Positions 24,533-34,875 of a DNA stretch of 64,000 nucleotides are shown here, one piece after another. Made by a program: the position numbers and the translations under genes. The DNA lies in contig CAKKNE010000002.1 of NCBI GenBank assembly GCA_918797485.1, forward strand, positions 524,501-588,500, written 5' to 3'. Under the pieces are notes generated by a model. The model was not told the origin of the DNA. It saw only the letters and a list, made by a program, of their open reading frames with translations, and did not search any database. The first letter of the stretch is position 1. Each line of letters begins with the position of its first letter. The DNA is from Pelagomonas calceolata (taxonomy: Eukaryota > Sar > Pelagophyceae > Pelagomonadales > Pelagomonadaceae).

Positions 24533-27500
24533 ATGGGCCTATTCTCGTGTCTGCGTAAAGTCCAGCCCGAGGAGGCGCCAGCAACAAAGGCGAAGCCGTC
24601 GAAGTACGCGGACCTCGCGGCGTGGTCGGACTCCACGTCGAACACGCTCGCGCACGACCCGCGCAAGGTCAACGTCATGGACGTGACGCTCGTCCGCGCC
24701 TCGGGCTTGCTGGCCATGGACCTTAGCCTGTTCTCGAAGAACTCGAGCGACCCACTGGCCATTTTGAGATGTGCGGGCCTCGAGTTCAAGTCCACCACAA
24801 AAAAGCGCACGCTGGCGCCCTACTGGAAGGAGTCGTTCCGTTTCCCGCTGTTGGACTCGACGCGCGACGAGGTGCTGGAGGTCGAGATCGAAGATTACGA
24901 TTTGATCAGCGGCAACGACTTCATGGGCAAGTGCCGCGTGCCCCTCCAGTACCTCCAGCTCTCGGAGACGATGAAGGTGCCCCTCGGCGATAAAAAAACG
25001 GGCGCGAAGGATAAAGAACGAGGTTCCATTGAATTAGAGATCACTTTATCCTATGATGAAAAGTACGACTACTTCCCCGAGGAAAAACCGATGAATGGAG
25101 AGCCAAATTTACTAATGATCGGTGTTACACGAGGCCGCGACCTTTTGCCGATGGATGTTCAACTGAGCTCGGCGTTCCGCGGCTCGACGACTTCTGATCC
25201 AAAATGCTCCATCACCATAGCGAACAAGACGTTCACGACGGAAATGATCGCGAAGACCCTCAACCCCCAGTGGCATGCTCGATTCGAGGTCCAGGTCGAG
25301 GGTCCCTCTCATAAAATCCATCTAAATGTGGAGGACGTCGACGTGCTGTCGGGCAACGATTTCATGGGTCGGTGTGAGATCAATCTCGACGAGTACGCGG
25401 ACGGGAAGCGACATCGACACTGGCACCCTTTGTTGGATAAGAAGGGTCGCAAAGATAAGAATAGAGGTGAGGTGGAAATTGTAGTCAGGTGGGTCCACGA
25501 ACCTAGACTGAGACGCTTCGTCGACGATGACAAGGGGGAGGGCCCGGCGAACGAGTTGTGCGTGTGCGTCGTGCAAGCCATGAATTTACTAGCGATGGAC
25601 GGTTCTGGAATGCTCGGGCTGGGCAAGGCGAAGCTGTCGGACCCCCTGGCCAAGGTAAGACTGGGAGGCGCCAAGGACTGGTCCTGCTCGCCGCACGTCC
25701 CCAAAACACTAAAACCCTTCTGGAACCGCGAGTTCCGATTGCCCATCTCATCAGATGATATAGAGAGGGGCGCGACGACGCTGGACATAGAAGTAGAGGA
25801 CTACGACAAGGGTTCATTGAACGACTTCATGGGCTCCGTGAGCATACCTATCATAATTGAGCGCGGCCCGTCGTCCCGCACGTGGCACGCTCTGACAGGT
25901 CCCAAGGGTGTTGATGGTGGAAGGATAGAGGTCCAGTTGCGATGCGTGCGCAACCCCGCGTTAGTACATTTCGAGGAGGACAACAAAAATGAGTACAAGA
26001 AGAGGAAGCCTAATGAACTGAGAGTAGCAGTCATTGGCGCGCAGAACTTGGTAGATGAGGGTGGGGTTGTACCTACAATAGACCCGCGCTGCGCGGTGCA
26101 TTTGTGGCCCTTCTCGCGCTCGACAAAATCGCGCGCGTCTCGACAACCGACCTGGAACGCGGCCTACACCTTCCGCGTGCCGTCAGCCGATACTTTTGAT
26201 GCGTTCGGGGGCGACTGCGCGGCGTCTGAAGTTCCCACAGCCATGGAGTGCTCCGTGCGGTCCAAGGGGCGCGTCCTCGGGCGCGTGTTGCTAGGGCTGA
26301 AGGAGCTGAAAGATCGGAAAGTACGAAAAGGTTTTTATACGTTAACGGACCAGGAGGAGGACAGTTCCATCACGAAGCCCACCAACAATTCAGCGAAGGA
26401 CGGCCCCTGCGTCGAGGTCTGGGCCCAGTGGCTCTACAACCCCGACGCGGACTTTGATCTGGAGGGGGAGAACGACGACGCGAGTGGCATGCAAGCGCCG
26501 AACTTGCTACGAGTGGCTTTATTATGTGCGACGGGCCTGGAGAAGGACGAGGCCTGCTGCGCAGCCAAAGCTTCAGGACACGTCGCGCGCACGCCAATGC
26601 TGTCGTCAGAGGCCCTCGAGTGGCACGCCGCCTTCGCACTGCCCATCGACACCTCTTCCCAGTTCTTGAGGGTTGCGCTCGAGAGCACGCCGGGCGACGA
26701 GTTCGGCTACTCCACAATTCCACTCACAAACCTCAAGGACGGCAAAGTAAAGAGGGGCTGGCTCGCGGTCAAAAGAATAGCGGCGCCCGGCGCGCTGTCG
26801 CTCGGCGACGTCTTCCTCCAGGCGAAGGCGGCCGCGCCGCGGCCGGCCCCCGCGTGGTCGGCACCGGAAGATGCGGAGCTGACGCGGCTCGTACAAGTGC
26901 ACGACTCCGACTGGAACACGATCGCCGCGGCCATGCCTGGTCGCGATAATAGTGATTGTCGGAAGCGATGGGTCTACACGCTAGATCCTACGACCGCGGC
27001 ACCCGTCGAGGCACCACAGGAGGAGGAGCAGCCCGAGGTCGAGGGCGTCGTCGTCGAGGAAGAAGACGAGTCGGAACCGCCGGCGAGCCCCGACGAGACC
27101 GATCCTTTCACGCCCGACAAGCCCCACTGGTGCCGGTTTAATGTCGAGAAGCGCGACGTCAAGTGGCTCCTCAAGAAACAATGGTCCAAGCTCGCCGCCG
27201 CGCGCGCGCTCCAGCAGGGCGGCCACGGCCGCGTCGAAATCGCCGCGCGCTGGGTCTACGACGCGGCGTTGGACCACTTCCCGGACGACGACGGCGTTGC
27301 GGCGCGGCCGAACTGTTTGAAAGTTGCGGTTATAGGAGGACGGGGCCTCAGCAACGCGAAAAGACGTTCATTGCCGCGCGACACTTATGTATCCATAAAA
27401 ATGGGCCCGGACGTCGCCTTCACTTCATCAATAGAGGCCTTTCCGGCCGAGGACCGGCCGCGCTGGAACTGTGCCGTGACGCTACCCGTCGAGGACGAAG

Positions 27501-30500
27501 CCCCCCTCGAATTAAATGTCTACGCGGCGAAGAAGTTAATAGCGTCGGGCACGTTCACCGTGGATTTGAGTGATAAGGGTAGACATCGGAGATGGTTCGA
27601 CCTGAGTCCGACGTCGCGCTGCGGCAAGGATTTAGCAGATAAGGTCCCGCCGGGCCTAGATCTCATCATGCGGTGGTCCTACGAGCCGTCCTACGACTTT
27701 GGGAAACGGCGGGCCTACCCGGACGAGGACATCGCGCGCGAGCCGAACGAGGTCGGCTTGGCCGTTGTGCAGGTCCGCGAGAAAGTTGAAAACGCAAGGC
27801 CGCCCCTGTGGAGACCCGGGCGCGAGCTGGCGCCGTATTCAGTAAAACTGAAGTGCGGGCCGAAGCTCGAGGCGACGACCAATGAAGTCGCGCCTGTTTA
27901 TGGAGGGGCCGTTTTTGTCGGCGATGCGACGTCGCTCAGAAAGCCGAAGCAAGGCCACGCCAAGGGCACGCCGCTCGAGATAACGGTGGAGCGCCAGGGG
28001 CGCGTCGTCGGCGTCGGTTCCACCAATGTGGACGAGATCTTCTCATCTACCTCAAAAGTGAAGAGGATCCGGATCTGGGTCCCTCTAGGACCACCGAAGC
28101 GCCGGGGCGCCCTCGCCAAACTGAAAGACGTCCCCCAAAAAACGGCTCGAGCGTTGCACGGCGGGCCGTACGGCGCGGAGCTCGAGGTGGAAGTAGCGGC
28201 CTGGGTGTGCTTCAACGCGTCGCGGACGGCTCGATTAGGGAGGTTGGAGCGGGACTTAGGTCACGAGCGATCCAGACCCCTCACCATCTGCTGGTACGAG
28301 GTGGCCAAGGGCGGGTCGGTGGTCGTGGCGCCGGCGGCGCGGTCTTTATTAAGACCGCCGCTCTTCGAGGATGGCAGGGTTGCTGTGGTGGAGGAAGTGA
28401 GGCATAGGGCCGTGGGCGCGGCGGGCGGTCGGAAAAGGCGGGCGCAGCGGCCCCAGGCGATGTATCCCCAAGGAGCGCTACTACGGTCGACGCCGATCGT
28501 GCGCTTCGCCGGTCTTAAGGGAGCGCACGCCTGCGCTGCTTTGTCTGAAGCCGTCGCGCGGCTCGAGGGTTTGGACGCGCCCTTTTCGCTTCGAGTGGAC
28601 CACTGGGCCGGCGAGCTGCGCGGTTCTTATGGCGAGGCCGTGCGGTTCCCGCGCGACCCGCCGGGCCCCGGCCGCCGCCGCCGGCCGCTGCCGCGGCGCG
28701 GCGGCGAGTGGCACGAGCGCTACCGCGCGCGGCTCAACGACGGCTCGCCGGCGCACCTGAACGTCGCCCGGCTCGAGCGCCTCGCGACGGACTACCAGAT
28801 GGTCCGACGGGGCGACATCGCGCGGGAGGTGGCCCTCGTCGCTTCACTATCAACGCGCGACGACATCGTGCAACCGCTTGGGGCCTGGCTCGGCGCCGCG
28901 CGGGGCCCCGGCGTGGCGCTGCCCTTCGAGGACCGCGTCTCGCTGACGGATCATGCGGGAGGCGGCAAGGGCGCCCTGTACGATCAGGACCGCGCGGCGC
29001 TCGTCGCGTCGAGAATCACGACGATCCTGCGGGACGCGGCGGCGGCCGTGGGCCACTGCCATTCCAAAAACGTGCTGCACGGCGGCGTGTCGCACGATTC
29101 GTTTGTGGTGGCCCAGAAGACCCGGGGTCCGGTGCTGCAGCTCACGGGCTTCGAATTGGCATCGCCTTTGATCGTACCTCAGCAGAAGTCCGGCCGGCCA
29201 ATGACCACGCCCCTACCCACGGCGTTGGTGCGGGGCTACGTCCCGGCGTACCGCTCGCCGGAAGTGGAAAAAGCGGTGGCCCAGCTCGCGCAGGCCGCGT
29301 CGAAGAGGCAACTTGATATAAGACGCGTCGAAACGAAGGTGACCGCGGCGGAGGCGGACGTCTGGGCGTTGGGGGTCCTCGCCCTCAACCTCTTCGAGCC
29401 GCGGCGTTTGAGAAGAGCGCAGCAGTGCCCGCCGCCCCCGCCGCCGCCGAAAGGTGACGATACCGAATCGGACGACGACGACGAGGGCCCCTTCTCGCTT
29501 GAAGAAAGAGACCGCGACGAGCCCCTGCCGCGCGACGCGTCGCAAGCCGACATGCGGAGGCGCGACCACTTCGACCCCGCCGGCGAGCGGGCACGTGACT
29601 CATACGAAGCGTACGCGCGCAAAGATCTCAATGGCCCGAAGATGAGTTCTGATGCGGTGCGGACCTGGCTCCGGAAAAGAGTGCAGGCGACGCTCGATGA
29701 GACCCCCGCGGACGCGACGACGACGCACCAAGCTTGTAAGTTGCTCATCGAGACGCGGACGTCCGCGCGCTTAGATGGGAGAACTCTGTTGAGACATGCC
29801 TCGGATCCAGCTAGAATCCTGAGCTTCCTGGGCTTAGCAAGAGGCGAGCGGAGCGACACATCCGCCTCCCAGTCCCAGAACACGTCGCCCTACACGAGCA
29901 AGGCCCCGTCGTCCCACTCGCCCGAGCGCACGTCGTCGCCCGCCTCGTCCACGGGAACGCGCGCGTCCAAGACCTTCCCTGAGGGGTCAAGAAGTGTCGA
30001 CTCGCCGAAGTTCCTCACGCCGCCCAAGACGCCCGCGAGCGAGGAGGACGACTTCGGGACGTTCGAGACGCCGGGCGGCGACTTTGGAAGTAGGGCGGCG
30101 TCGGCGGGCGCGGCGTCGTCGCGCGCTTTGGTGCGGTCGGCGTCGAAGCTGGCCAGCGTGCAGGAGCGGCAAGGTAGGGAGAACCTGGGCGCGGCGGCGC
30201 TCGTGTGTCGACTGGTGGACGAAGCGTTTGAGAGGTACCCGATGCCCAAGGCCCTGCGCACGGCTGTGGAGCGTTGCTTGGACAAGGACGTGTCCGCGAG
30301 GCCGCGCGACGGTACGAAGGCCAAAGTGCTCTTCGCGGCCGCGGTGGACGAGGCCGAACAGAACGACGACGCGTCCTCCAAAAGGTCCCTGAAGGGGTTA
30401 CTCCGAAAGGGGGGTTCTAGCGTCTTCTTCACGCAGCTCTCCGGAAATGAACCCGAGGCGACGGACGTTCCGAAGGGGCCGCCGACGAAGCTGAGGGTCA

Positions 30501-32428
30501 TGCTTTCAAAAGCACGCGATCTGCCGGCCGTGGACAAGTCGCGCTTCTCGCGGGCGTCGTCGGACCCCGTGTGTCGATTGGGCATCGTGGGCAGCGGCGG
30601 GCGCAAAATACCAAAAAAGAAGGGCCACACGTCGTCGATCAAATTCAAAAACCTGAACCCGACGTGGGAGGAGACCTTTGACCTGCCGGCGCACGACGCC
30701 GTCGACGGGGCCGAGCTTTTGGTGGTGGTCGAGGACTACGACAAGGTCGGCAGCAACGACTTCATGGGCCTCGTGAGCCTGCCGCTGCAGGATATCGGGA
30801 GAGGTGGGTTGGAGGCGTCCTCAGATTGGGTTACACAATGGTACGATTTGGTCGACGCCAAGGGTCGAGCGGACAAGCCGCGGGGCGCCGTAGAACTCAA
30901 ATACATGTGGGTCGCGGGGCAGCCCGTTCCCGGGTCATCTACCGTAGGTTCGACGGTCACCAAGAAATCTTTGGAGCCAGTCACGAAGCCGGCGCGTGCG
31001 AAGCTGTGCGTCGAGGTCGCGCTCGGGCTCGCGGCCGCCGGCGAGGCGGAGCGCGCCCAGCCCTTCCTCGACGAGGCCTTGGACGCCGTGGCGCGCGCGG
31101 CCGCGATCGCGCCGCCGTCGCCCGCGAAGCGGCCCTCGCGCGAGTCGGAGATCGCGGCGGCGCTCGCGCTCGAGGCCGCGGGCCGGCGCTGCGACGACGA
31201 GGCCGCGGTGCGCTTTGTGGCGGCTTCGGTCGCCAAGGCCGGCGGGCTTGAGAAGGATTGCTTCGCGGCGCTGCGCCAGGCGGCCGCGGCGCGGGAGCGG
31301 CGCTACCACGAGGGCCACCCGCTCGTGGCGGCGGCGCGGTGCGCCGTCGCGGCGCAGGCGCGGCGCTGCCTGGCGCCCGGCGAAAGAGACACGCGCGTGG
31401 CCCACGAGCGCGCCGTCGCCTCACTATCAAAGATGCGCGGCGGCAGCGTGAACGACGCGGAGCGCGGCGCCGCGGAGGTCGTCCAGATGGCGCGGCTCGG
31501 CGCCGACGCCGTCCGCGGCGTGGTTCTGAAGTTAGAACTGGAGGCTTTGGCGCAGATCACCGCGAAGCGGACCGAGTTGGAGGCGCAGATCAGCGTGAAG
31601 AACCTCGCGCTGGAGCGGTGGGACGAGTTTGAAGGGACGGGGCCGTGTTTCGCTGATTTCTCTGAACACGGCGTCGAAGAAGAGTTGCTGGAGCGCGCGC
31701 GCCGCGGGTATCACCTTGGGCGCGTGGACCTCGCGGCCCTCGAAGCGGGCGCGGTCGCATGCCGGCGCCACGTCGCTTCCTTAAACGCGACGGTGAAAAT
31801 GATCGACGACGCGCACGGCGCCATGGACGAGGCTAGAAGAGCATTGTGCTCCTGCGACGACGCGGCGGTAAAAGACGTCCTGGCGGCGCTGACGCCCGAC
31901 GACGTCGAGTGCCTCGAGCAGGCCCACGTCGACGCGGTCGAGCGGGCCTTCGAGCGCGGCGAGGACGTGTCGGGCCGCCACTTCCCCGGCGCCGAGGTCG
32001 TGCCGCGCGGCGGGGGCTCGAGCGCCGCGCGTTCGCGGCGGAGCATACAATCGCGGGCCTCGACGCGCGACGAGGAGTCGTTCTCGGGCAGCGAGGCCTA
32101 CACGTCCAGCGGCCCGGACGACGCCGACCCGGTCGCGCCGAGCGAGCGGCTCCACCGCTCCGCGCTGTACCTGGCTTTGAATGTCGACGAGGACCACCTT
32201 TTCGACGCGCGTGTGATGGACTACGTCTCACCGACGCCCGCCCTGGCGGACGAGGTCTCCTTTCCCGTGCTCCCGCCGACGCCGCGGCCGCCGACGCCGC
32301 CGCCGACGCCGCCGCCGCCCGAGGTCACGCCGCGGTATCTGAAGGACGGCCAACACCGGCCACCGAGGCACCTGTCGAATCAGGATCGCGGGACTTTCCC
32401 ACAGCCTCTGATGTTGGGGAGTCCTTAA
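24533..32428 (+). CDS. Giant multi-C2, SANT and pseudokinase protein
   Basis: 2631 residues in one uninterrupted exon. The MGLFSCL start allows N-myristoylation and palmitoylation. C2-type domains, rough residues: 46-150, 190-300, 337-445 (all with DYD/DVD...NDFMG calcium-loop text), degenerate ones at 493-600, 656-740, 923-1010 and 1070-1170, and a well-kept one at 1983-2100 (VVEDYDKVGSNDFMG). A SANT/Myb helix bundle lies at 773-825 (WSAPEDAELTRLV...WNTIAAAMPGR). A kinase-like domain (about 1400-1625) has HGGVSHDSF where HRDLKxxN is expected and GFE for DFG, so it is probably inactive. A Ser-rich linker, TPR-like helices (2150-2320) and a Pro-rich tail close it. Probable membrane-tethered calcium-dependent scaffold. 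Confidence 0.8.
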   Translation: MGLFSCLRKVQPEEAPATKAKPSKYADLAAWSDSTSNTLAHDPRKVNVMDVTLVRASGLLAMDLSLFSKNSSDPLAILRCAGLEFKSTTKKRTLAPYWKESFRFPLLDSTRDEVLEVEIEDYDLISGNDFMGKCRVPLQYLQLSETMKVPLGDKKTGAKDKERGSIELEITLSYDEKYDYFPEEKPMNGEPNLLMIGVTRGRDLLPMDVQLSSAFRGSTTSDPKCSITIANKTFTTEMIAKTLNPQWHARFEVQVEGPSHKIHLNVEDVDVLSGNDFMGRCEINLDEYADGKRHRHWHPLLDKKGRKDKNRGEVEIVVRWVHEPRLRRFVDDDKGEGPANELCVCVVQAMNLLAMDGSGMLGLGKAKLSDPLAKVRLGGAKDWSCSPHVPKTLKPFWNREFRLPISSDDIERGATTLDIEVEDYDKGSLNDFMGSVSIPIIIERGPSSRTWHALTGPKGVDGGRIEVQLRCVRNPALVHFEEDNKNEYKKRKPNELRVAVIGAQNLVDEGGVVPTIDPRCAVHLWPFSRSTKSRASRQPTWNAAYTFRVPSADTFDAFGGDCAASEVPTAMECSVRSKGRVLGRVLLGLKELKDRKVRKGFYTLTDQEEDSSITKPTNNSAKDGPCVEVWAQWLYNPDADFDLEGENDDASGMQAPNLLRVALLCATGLEKDEACCAAKASGHVARTPMLSSEALEWHAAFALPIDTSSQFLRVALESTPGDEFGYSTIPLTNLKDGKVKRGWLAVKRIAAPGALSLGDVFLQAKAAAPRPAPAWSAPEDAELTRLVQVHDSDWNTIAAAMPGRDNSDCRKRWVYTLDPTTAAPVEAPQEEEQPEVEGVVVEEEDESEPPASPDETDPFTPDKPHWCRFNVEKRDVKWLLKKQWSKLAAARALQQGGHGRVEIAARWVYDAALDHFPDDDGVAARPNCLKVAVIGGRGLSNAKRRSLPRDTYVSIKMGPDVAFTSSIEAFPAEDRPRWNCAVTLPVEDEAPLELNVYAAKKLIASGTFTVDLSDKGRHRRWFDLSPTSRCGKDLADKVPPGLDLIMRWSYEPSYDFGKRRAYPDEDIAREPNEVGLAVVQVREKVENARPPLWRPGRELAPYSVKLKCGPKLEATTNEVAPVYGGAVFVGDATSLRKPKQGHAKGTPLEITVERQGRVVGVGSTNVDEIFSSTSKVKRIRIWVPLGPPKRRGALAKLKDVPQKTARALHGGPYGAELEVEVAAWVCFNASRTARLGRLERDLGHERSRPLTICWYEVAKGGSVVVAPAARSLLRPPLFEDGRVAVVEEVRHRAVGAAGGRKRRAQRPQAMYPQGALLRSTPIVRFAGLKGAHACAALSEAVARLEGLDAPFSLRVDHWAGELRGSYGEAVRFPRDPPGPGRRRRPLPRRGGEWHERYRARLNDGSPAHLNVARLERLATDYQMVRRGDIAREVALVASLSTRDDIVQPLGAWLGAARGPGVALPFEDRVSLTDHAGGGKGALYDQDRAALVASRITTILRDAAAAVGHCHSKNVLHGGVSHDSFVVAQKTRGPVLQLTGFELASPLIVPQQKSGRPMTTPLPTALVRGYVPAYRSPEVEKAVAQLAQAASKRQLDIRRVETKVTAAEADVWALGVLALNLFEPRRLRRAQQCPPPPPPPKGDDTESDDDDEGPFSLEERDRDEPLPRDASQADMRRRDHFDPAGERARDSYEAYARKDLNGPKMSSDAVRTWLRKRVQATLDETPADATTTHQACKLLIETRTSARLDGRTLLRHASDPARILSFLGLARGERSDTSASQSQNTSPYTSKAPSSHSPERTSSPASSTGTRASKTFPEGSRSVDSPKFLTPPKTPASEEDDFGTFETPGGDFGSRAASAGAASSRALVRSASKLASVQERQGRENLGAAALVCRLVDEAFERYPMPKALRTAVERCLDKDVSARPRDGTKAKVLFAAAVDEAEQNDDASSKRSLKGLLRKGGSSVFFTQLSGNEPEATDVPKGPPTKLRVMLSKARDLPAVDKSRFSRASSDPVCRLGIVGSGGRKIPKKKGHTSSIKFKNLNPTWEETFDLPAHDAVDGAELLVVVEDYDKVGSNDFMGLVSLPLQDIGRGGLEASSDWVTQWYDLVDAKGRADKPRGAVELKYMWVAGQPVPGSSTVGSTVTKKSLEPVTKPARAKLCVEVALGLAAAGEAERAQPFLDEALDAVARAAAIAPPSPAKRPSRESEIAAALALEAAGRRCDDEAAVRFVAASVAKAGGLEKDCFAALRQAAAARERRYHEGHPLVAAARCAVAAQARRCLAPGERDTRVAHERAVASLSKMRGGSVNDAERGAAEVVQMARLGADAVRGVVLKLELEALAQITAKRTELEAQISVKNLALERWDEFEGTGPCFADFSEHGVEEELLERARRGYHLGRVDLAALEAGAVACRRHVASLNATVKMIDDAHGAMDEARRALCSCDDAAVKDVLAALTPDDVECLEQAHVDAVERAFERGEDVSGRHFPGAEVVPRGGGSSAARSRRSIQSRASTRDEESFSGSEAYTSSGPDDADPVAPSERLHRSALYLALNVDEDHLFDARVMDYVSPTPALADEVSFPVLPPTPRPPTPPPTPPPPEVTPRYLKDGQHRPPRHLSNQDRGTFPQPLMLGSP

Positions 32429-32791
32429 GTTGTAGTATTGGTTATTTAAAAAACCAGCTCAGGCTCAGCTGAGGCTGAGGCTGAGGCTAGTTACGTCGTA
32501 GGGTTCCCCGTACCCCTCCCGCTCCCCCCGGGCCCACCCGTCCGGCTGGACTAGGACGCAAGGGCTGAGTCGCAGGGACTCGCACGCCCCCAGCGCACTA
32601 GTGTGTCGCTACACTAGCTCTGTTTTCGGCTCGGCTCGTTTTGATCGCGTGATTAAGGCTGCCCTTGCGCAACGATGATGGGGTCCGCAGCGCTGTTTGT
32701 GCGTGGCGAGTTCATTACCAGCCGTGGCGGGCACGCACAATAAAGCAAATCAGCGTGGCGACGAAGAACTCGAGGTGCACGCCGTGAACTG
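32429..32791. other. Intergenic upstream of the sulfatase
   Basis: 363 nt between two plus-strand genes. It holds a near-palindromic GAGGCT/AGCTCA tract (32456-32489), a pyrimidine-rich stretch, and a degenerate CTAG palindrome at 32594-32617. No gene seen. Confidence 0.55.
32594..32617 (-). promoter_or_regulatory. Degenerate CTAG palindrome upstream of the sulfatase
   Basis: On the minus strand it reads GCTAGTGTAGCGACACACTA then GTGC: the right arm CACTAG is kept, the left arm has GTG instead of GCG. About 175 nt before ATG 32792. Confidence 0.45.
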
Positions 32792-34705
32792 ATGACTCGC
32801 GGCCGCCCCTCCGCCGTGCTCCTCTTCCTGGCGCACGGGCGAGGCGCGGCGGTCGACATCCTGCACGTCATCTTTGATGACTTGCGGCCGGACCTGGGCG
32901 CGTACGGGCGGCGGTGGGCGCGGACGCCGCACCTGGACGCGCTCGCAGACGGTGGCGTAGTCTTCACGCAGGCGCACGCCGCCGTCGCCCTCTGCGCGCC
33001 CTCCCGTGCCTCCTTCTTGACCGGGCGGAGGCCCGACTGGAACGGGGTCATTGACCTGTGGACGCATCATCGCGGCGCGGACAGGCGCGCGGTGACGCTG
33101 CCGCAGGCCCTGCGCGAGAGCGAAGAACGCTACCTGACCGTCTCGTACGGCAAGGTTTTCCACCAGGGTCAGGATGACCCGCTCGCGTGGGCGCCTCAGG
33201 CGGAATTCGCGGACCACCACACGTGCCGCGGAAAACGGTGGTCCCCAGCGACCCCGCCCGGGAGCCCGGGCGATCCATGCCCAGGCCAACGGCCCGCGCG
33301 GTGGAATTATCAGGATTATCAATTACCCGGACTGATGCGCGGGGAAGGCGGCTCCCGCTTTTGGTTTGAGCGTGGCCCCGATGCTAACCCGAACGGTGTC
33401 AATTACACGGACTATGTGATTGCGGACCAGGCACGCGGAGGCCTGGAGCGCCTCGCGGCACAGCCGCGGCCGTGGTACCTCGCCGTCGGCTTCGTGCGTC
33501 CGCACCTCCCATTCAATTCGCCAGCGCCGTTCTTTGACGCGTTCCCGATCGATGCGGTGCCGCCGCCGCCGCGGCCCCGCCCGCCGTCGCATGCGTCGGT
33601 ACTGACGGCAAACTCCGTACGTGTGGGCGAAGGGGAGCTCAACGCCAGAATTTGGAAACGACCAGACGAGGAGGGAAACCTCGTGACAACGTACCTACGG
33701 AAGGCCTCTATGGCCGGAAACTTCGCGGCGGCGTATGCCGCCGCCGTATCGTTTGCAGATGCGCAGTTTGGGCGCGTGATGGACCGTCTGGCGACGCTTG
33801 GTCGGCGTCAAACTACCGCCATCGTCGTGCATGGCGACCACGGTTGGAAGCTCGGTCACCTCGGGGGCTGGGGGAAGAGTTCGCCGCTGACGCAAGACAC
33901 GCACGTTCCGTTGATCATATCGGTGCCGGGGGCGCGGCCCGGGCGCATAGATTTGCCAGTCGAGCTGCTTGATGTCTTCCCGACGATCATAGACTTGGCG
34001 GGCGTTTCGCCCCGGCGCTCTCTCGCGTTGCACGGCCGTAGCCTCCGGCCGACCATCGAGGGTCGCCAAGTCAATGCCGCGGGGTTTGCGGTGTCGCAGT
34101 GGCCACAAGTATTGAATCCTCACCACGAAAACGGAATAACGTGCATGGGATACAGCCTCCGCGTCGCGAACTGGACGCTCATTCAGTGGGTACTCACGCC
34201 AACCCGCTGCAGCAGAACGGGCGGAGCGTTGCATTGCCGCGGGCCGCGACGTGACACGCCGGGGAACGCCGCGGCTTGGAAAGCGATCCAAAGGCGCTTC
34301 GCCGGGGGCGACCCGTGCCGCGGCCACGCTGACCTCTTCCGTGCGCCGCCGGACTACGGAGTAAAGCCGTGGGTTGAGCCCGAAAGCCGAAATATTATCG
34401 ACGCATACCCTCAGATAGCAAAGGAGCTGCGCGAACTCCTTGCCTCGCATCTCGACTTGGACCGCAACCGCGTTGCCCCTTCGACAAAACAAATAAATCG
34501 ACTTTCGGGAACGGTGCCAAACCCGCCCCCCTCCAAGCTCTTACCCAAATACTCAAAAAGTCGTCGTTCTGTTCACCAGCCTATGATTGGCACAACAATT
34601 CATAGTACAAAGGGCGGGCGTTCGGTCACGCACTTCGGCTTCGGCTCCCCGGCTGGGCGGCCTCTTCGTGCCCGGAAAGCCAACTTAATCCCACCTAGAT
34701 TGTGA
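32792..34705 (+). CDS. Type I sulfatase, iduronate-2-sulfatase-like
   Basis: 637 residues, single exon, secretory start (MTRGRPSAVLLFLAHGRGAA). Sulfatases of this class remove sulfate esters from polysaccharides. HVIFDDLRPDLGAYG supplies the metal-binding Asp pair. CAPSRASFLTGRRPD contains the C-x-P-S-R formylglycine site. GFVRPHLPF and HGDHGWKLGHLGGWGKSS provide further active-site residues, and the order follows iduronate-2-sulfatase closely. The last about 80 residues (after LASHLDLDRNRV) are Ser/Lys/Pro-rich and may not belong to the fold. The true substrate in an alga is unknown, probably a sulfated glycan. Confidence 0.88.
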   Translation: MTRGRPSAVLLFLAHGRGAAVDILHVIFDDLRPDLGAYGRRWARTPHLDALADGGVVFTQAHAAVALCAPSRASFLTGRRPDWNGVIDLWTHHRGADRRAVTLPQALRESEERYLTVSYGKVFHQGQDDPLAWAPQAEFADHHTCRGKRWSPATPPGSPGDPCPGQRPARWNYQDYQLPGLMRGEGGSRFWFERGPDANPNGVNYTDYVIADQARGGLERLAAQPRPWYLAVGFVRPHLPFNSPAPFFDAFPIDAVPPPPRPRPPSHASVLTANSVRVGEGELNARIWKRPDEEGNLVTTYLRKASMAGNFAAAYAAAVSFADAQFGRVMDRLATLGRRQTTAIVVHGDHGWKLGHLGGWGKSSPLTQDTHVPLIISVPGARPGRIDLPVELLDVFPTIIDLAGVSPRRSLALHGRSLRPTIEGRQVNAAGFAVSQWPQVLNPHHENGITCMGYSLRVANWTLIQWVLTPTRCSRTGGALHCRGPRRDTPGNAAAWKAIQRRFAGGDPCRGHADLFRAPPDYGVKPWVEPESRNIIDAYPQIAKELRELLASHLDLDRNRVAPSTKQINRLSGTVPNPPPSKLLPKYSKSRRSVHQPMIGTTIHSTKGGRSVTHFGFGSPAGRPLRARKANLIPPRL

Positions 34706-34875
34706 GCCCGACGCTGCCCGCCGACTCTTCCGCCGTCGTTCCCGAGCCTATGTATCAGGAGGCCTTTTTAATTTGTAGTAATCTTTACACACGAAAGCGG
34801 GGGGGACAGCGCTCAACCAGTTTTATCAAGAGCTGGGGGATACCTTCCATCATCCTCTACTGTGTCGTCCTTGTC

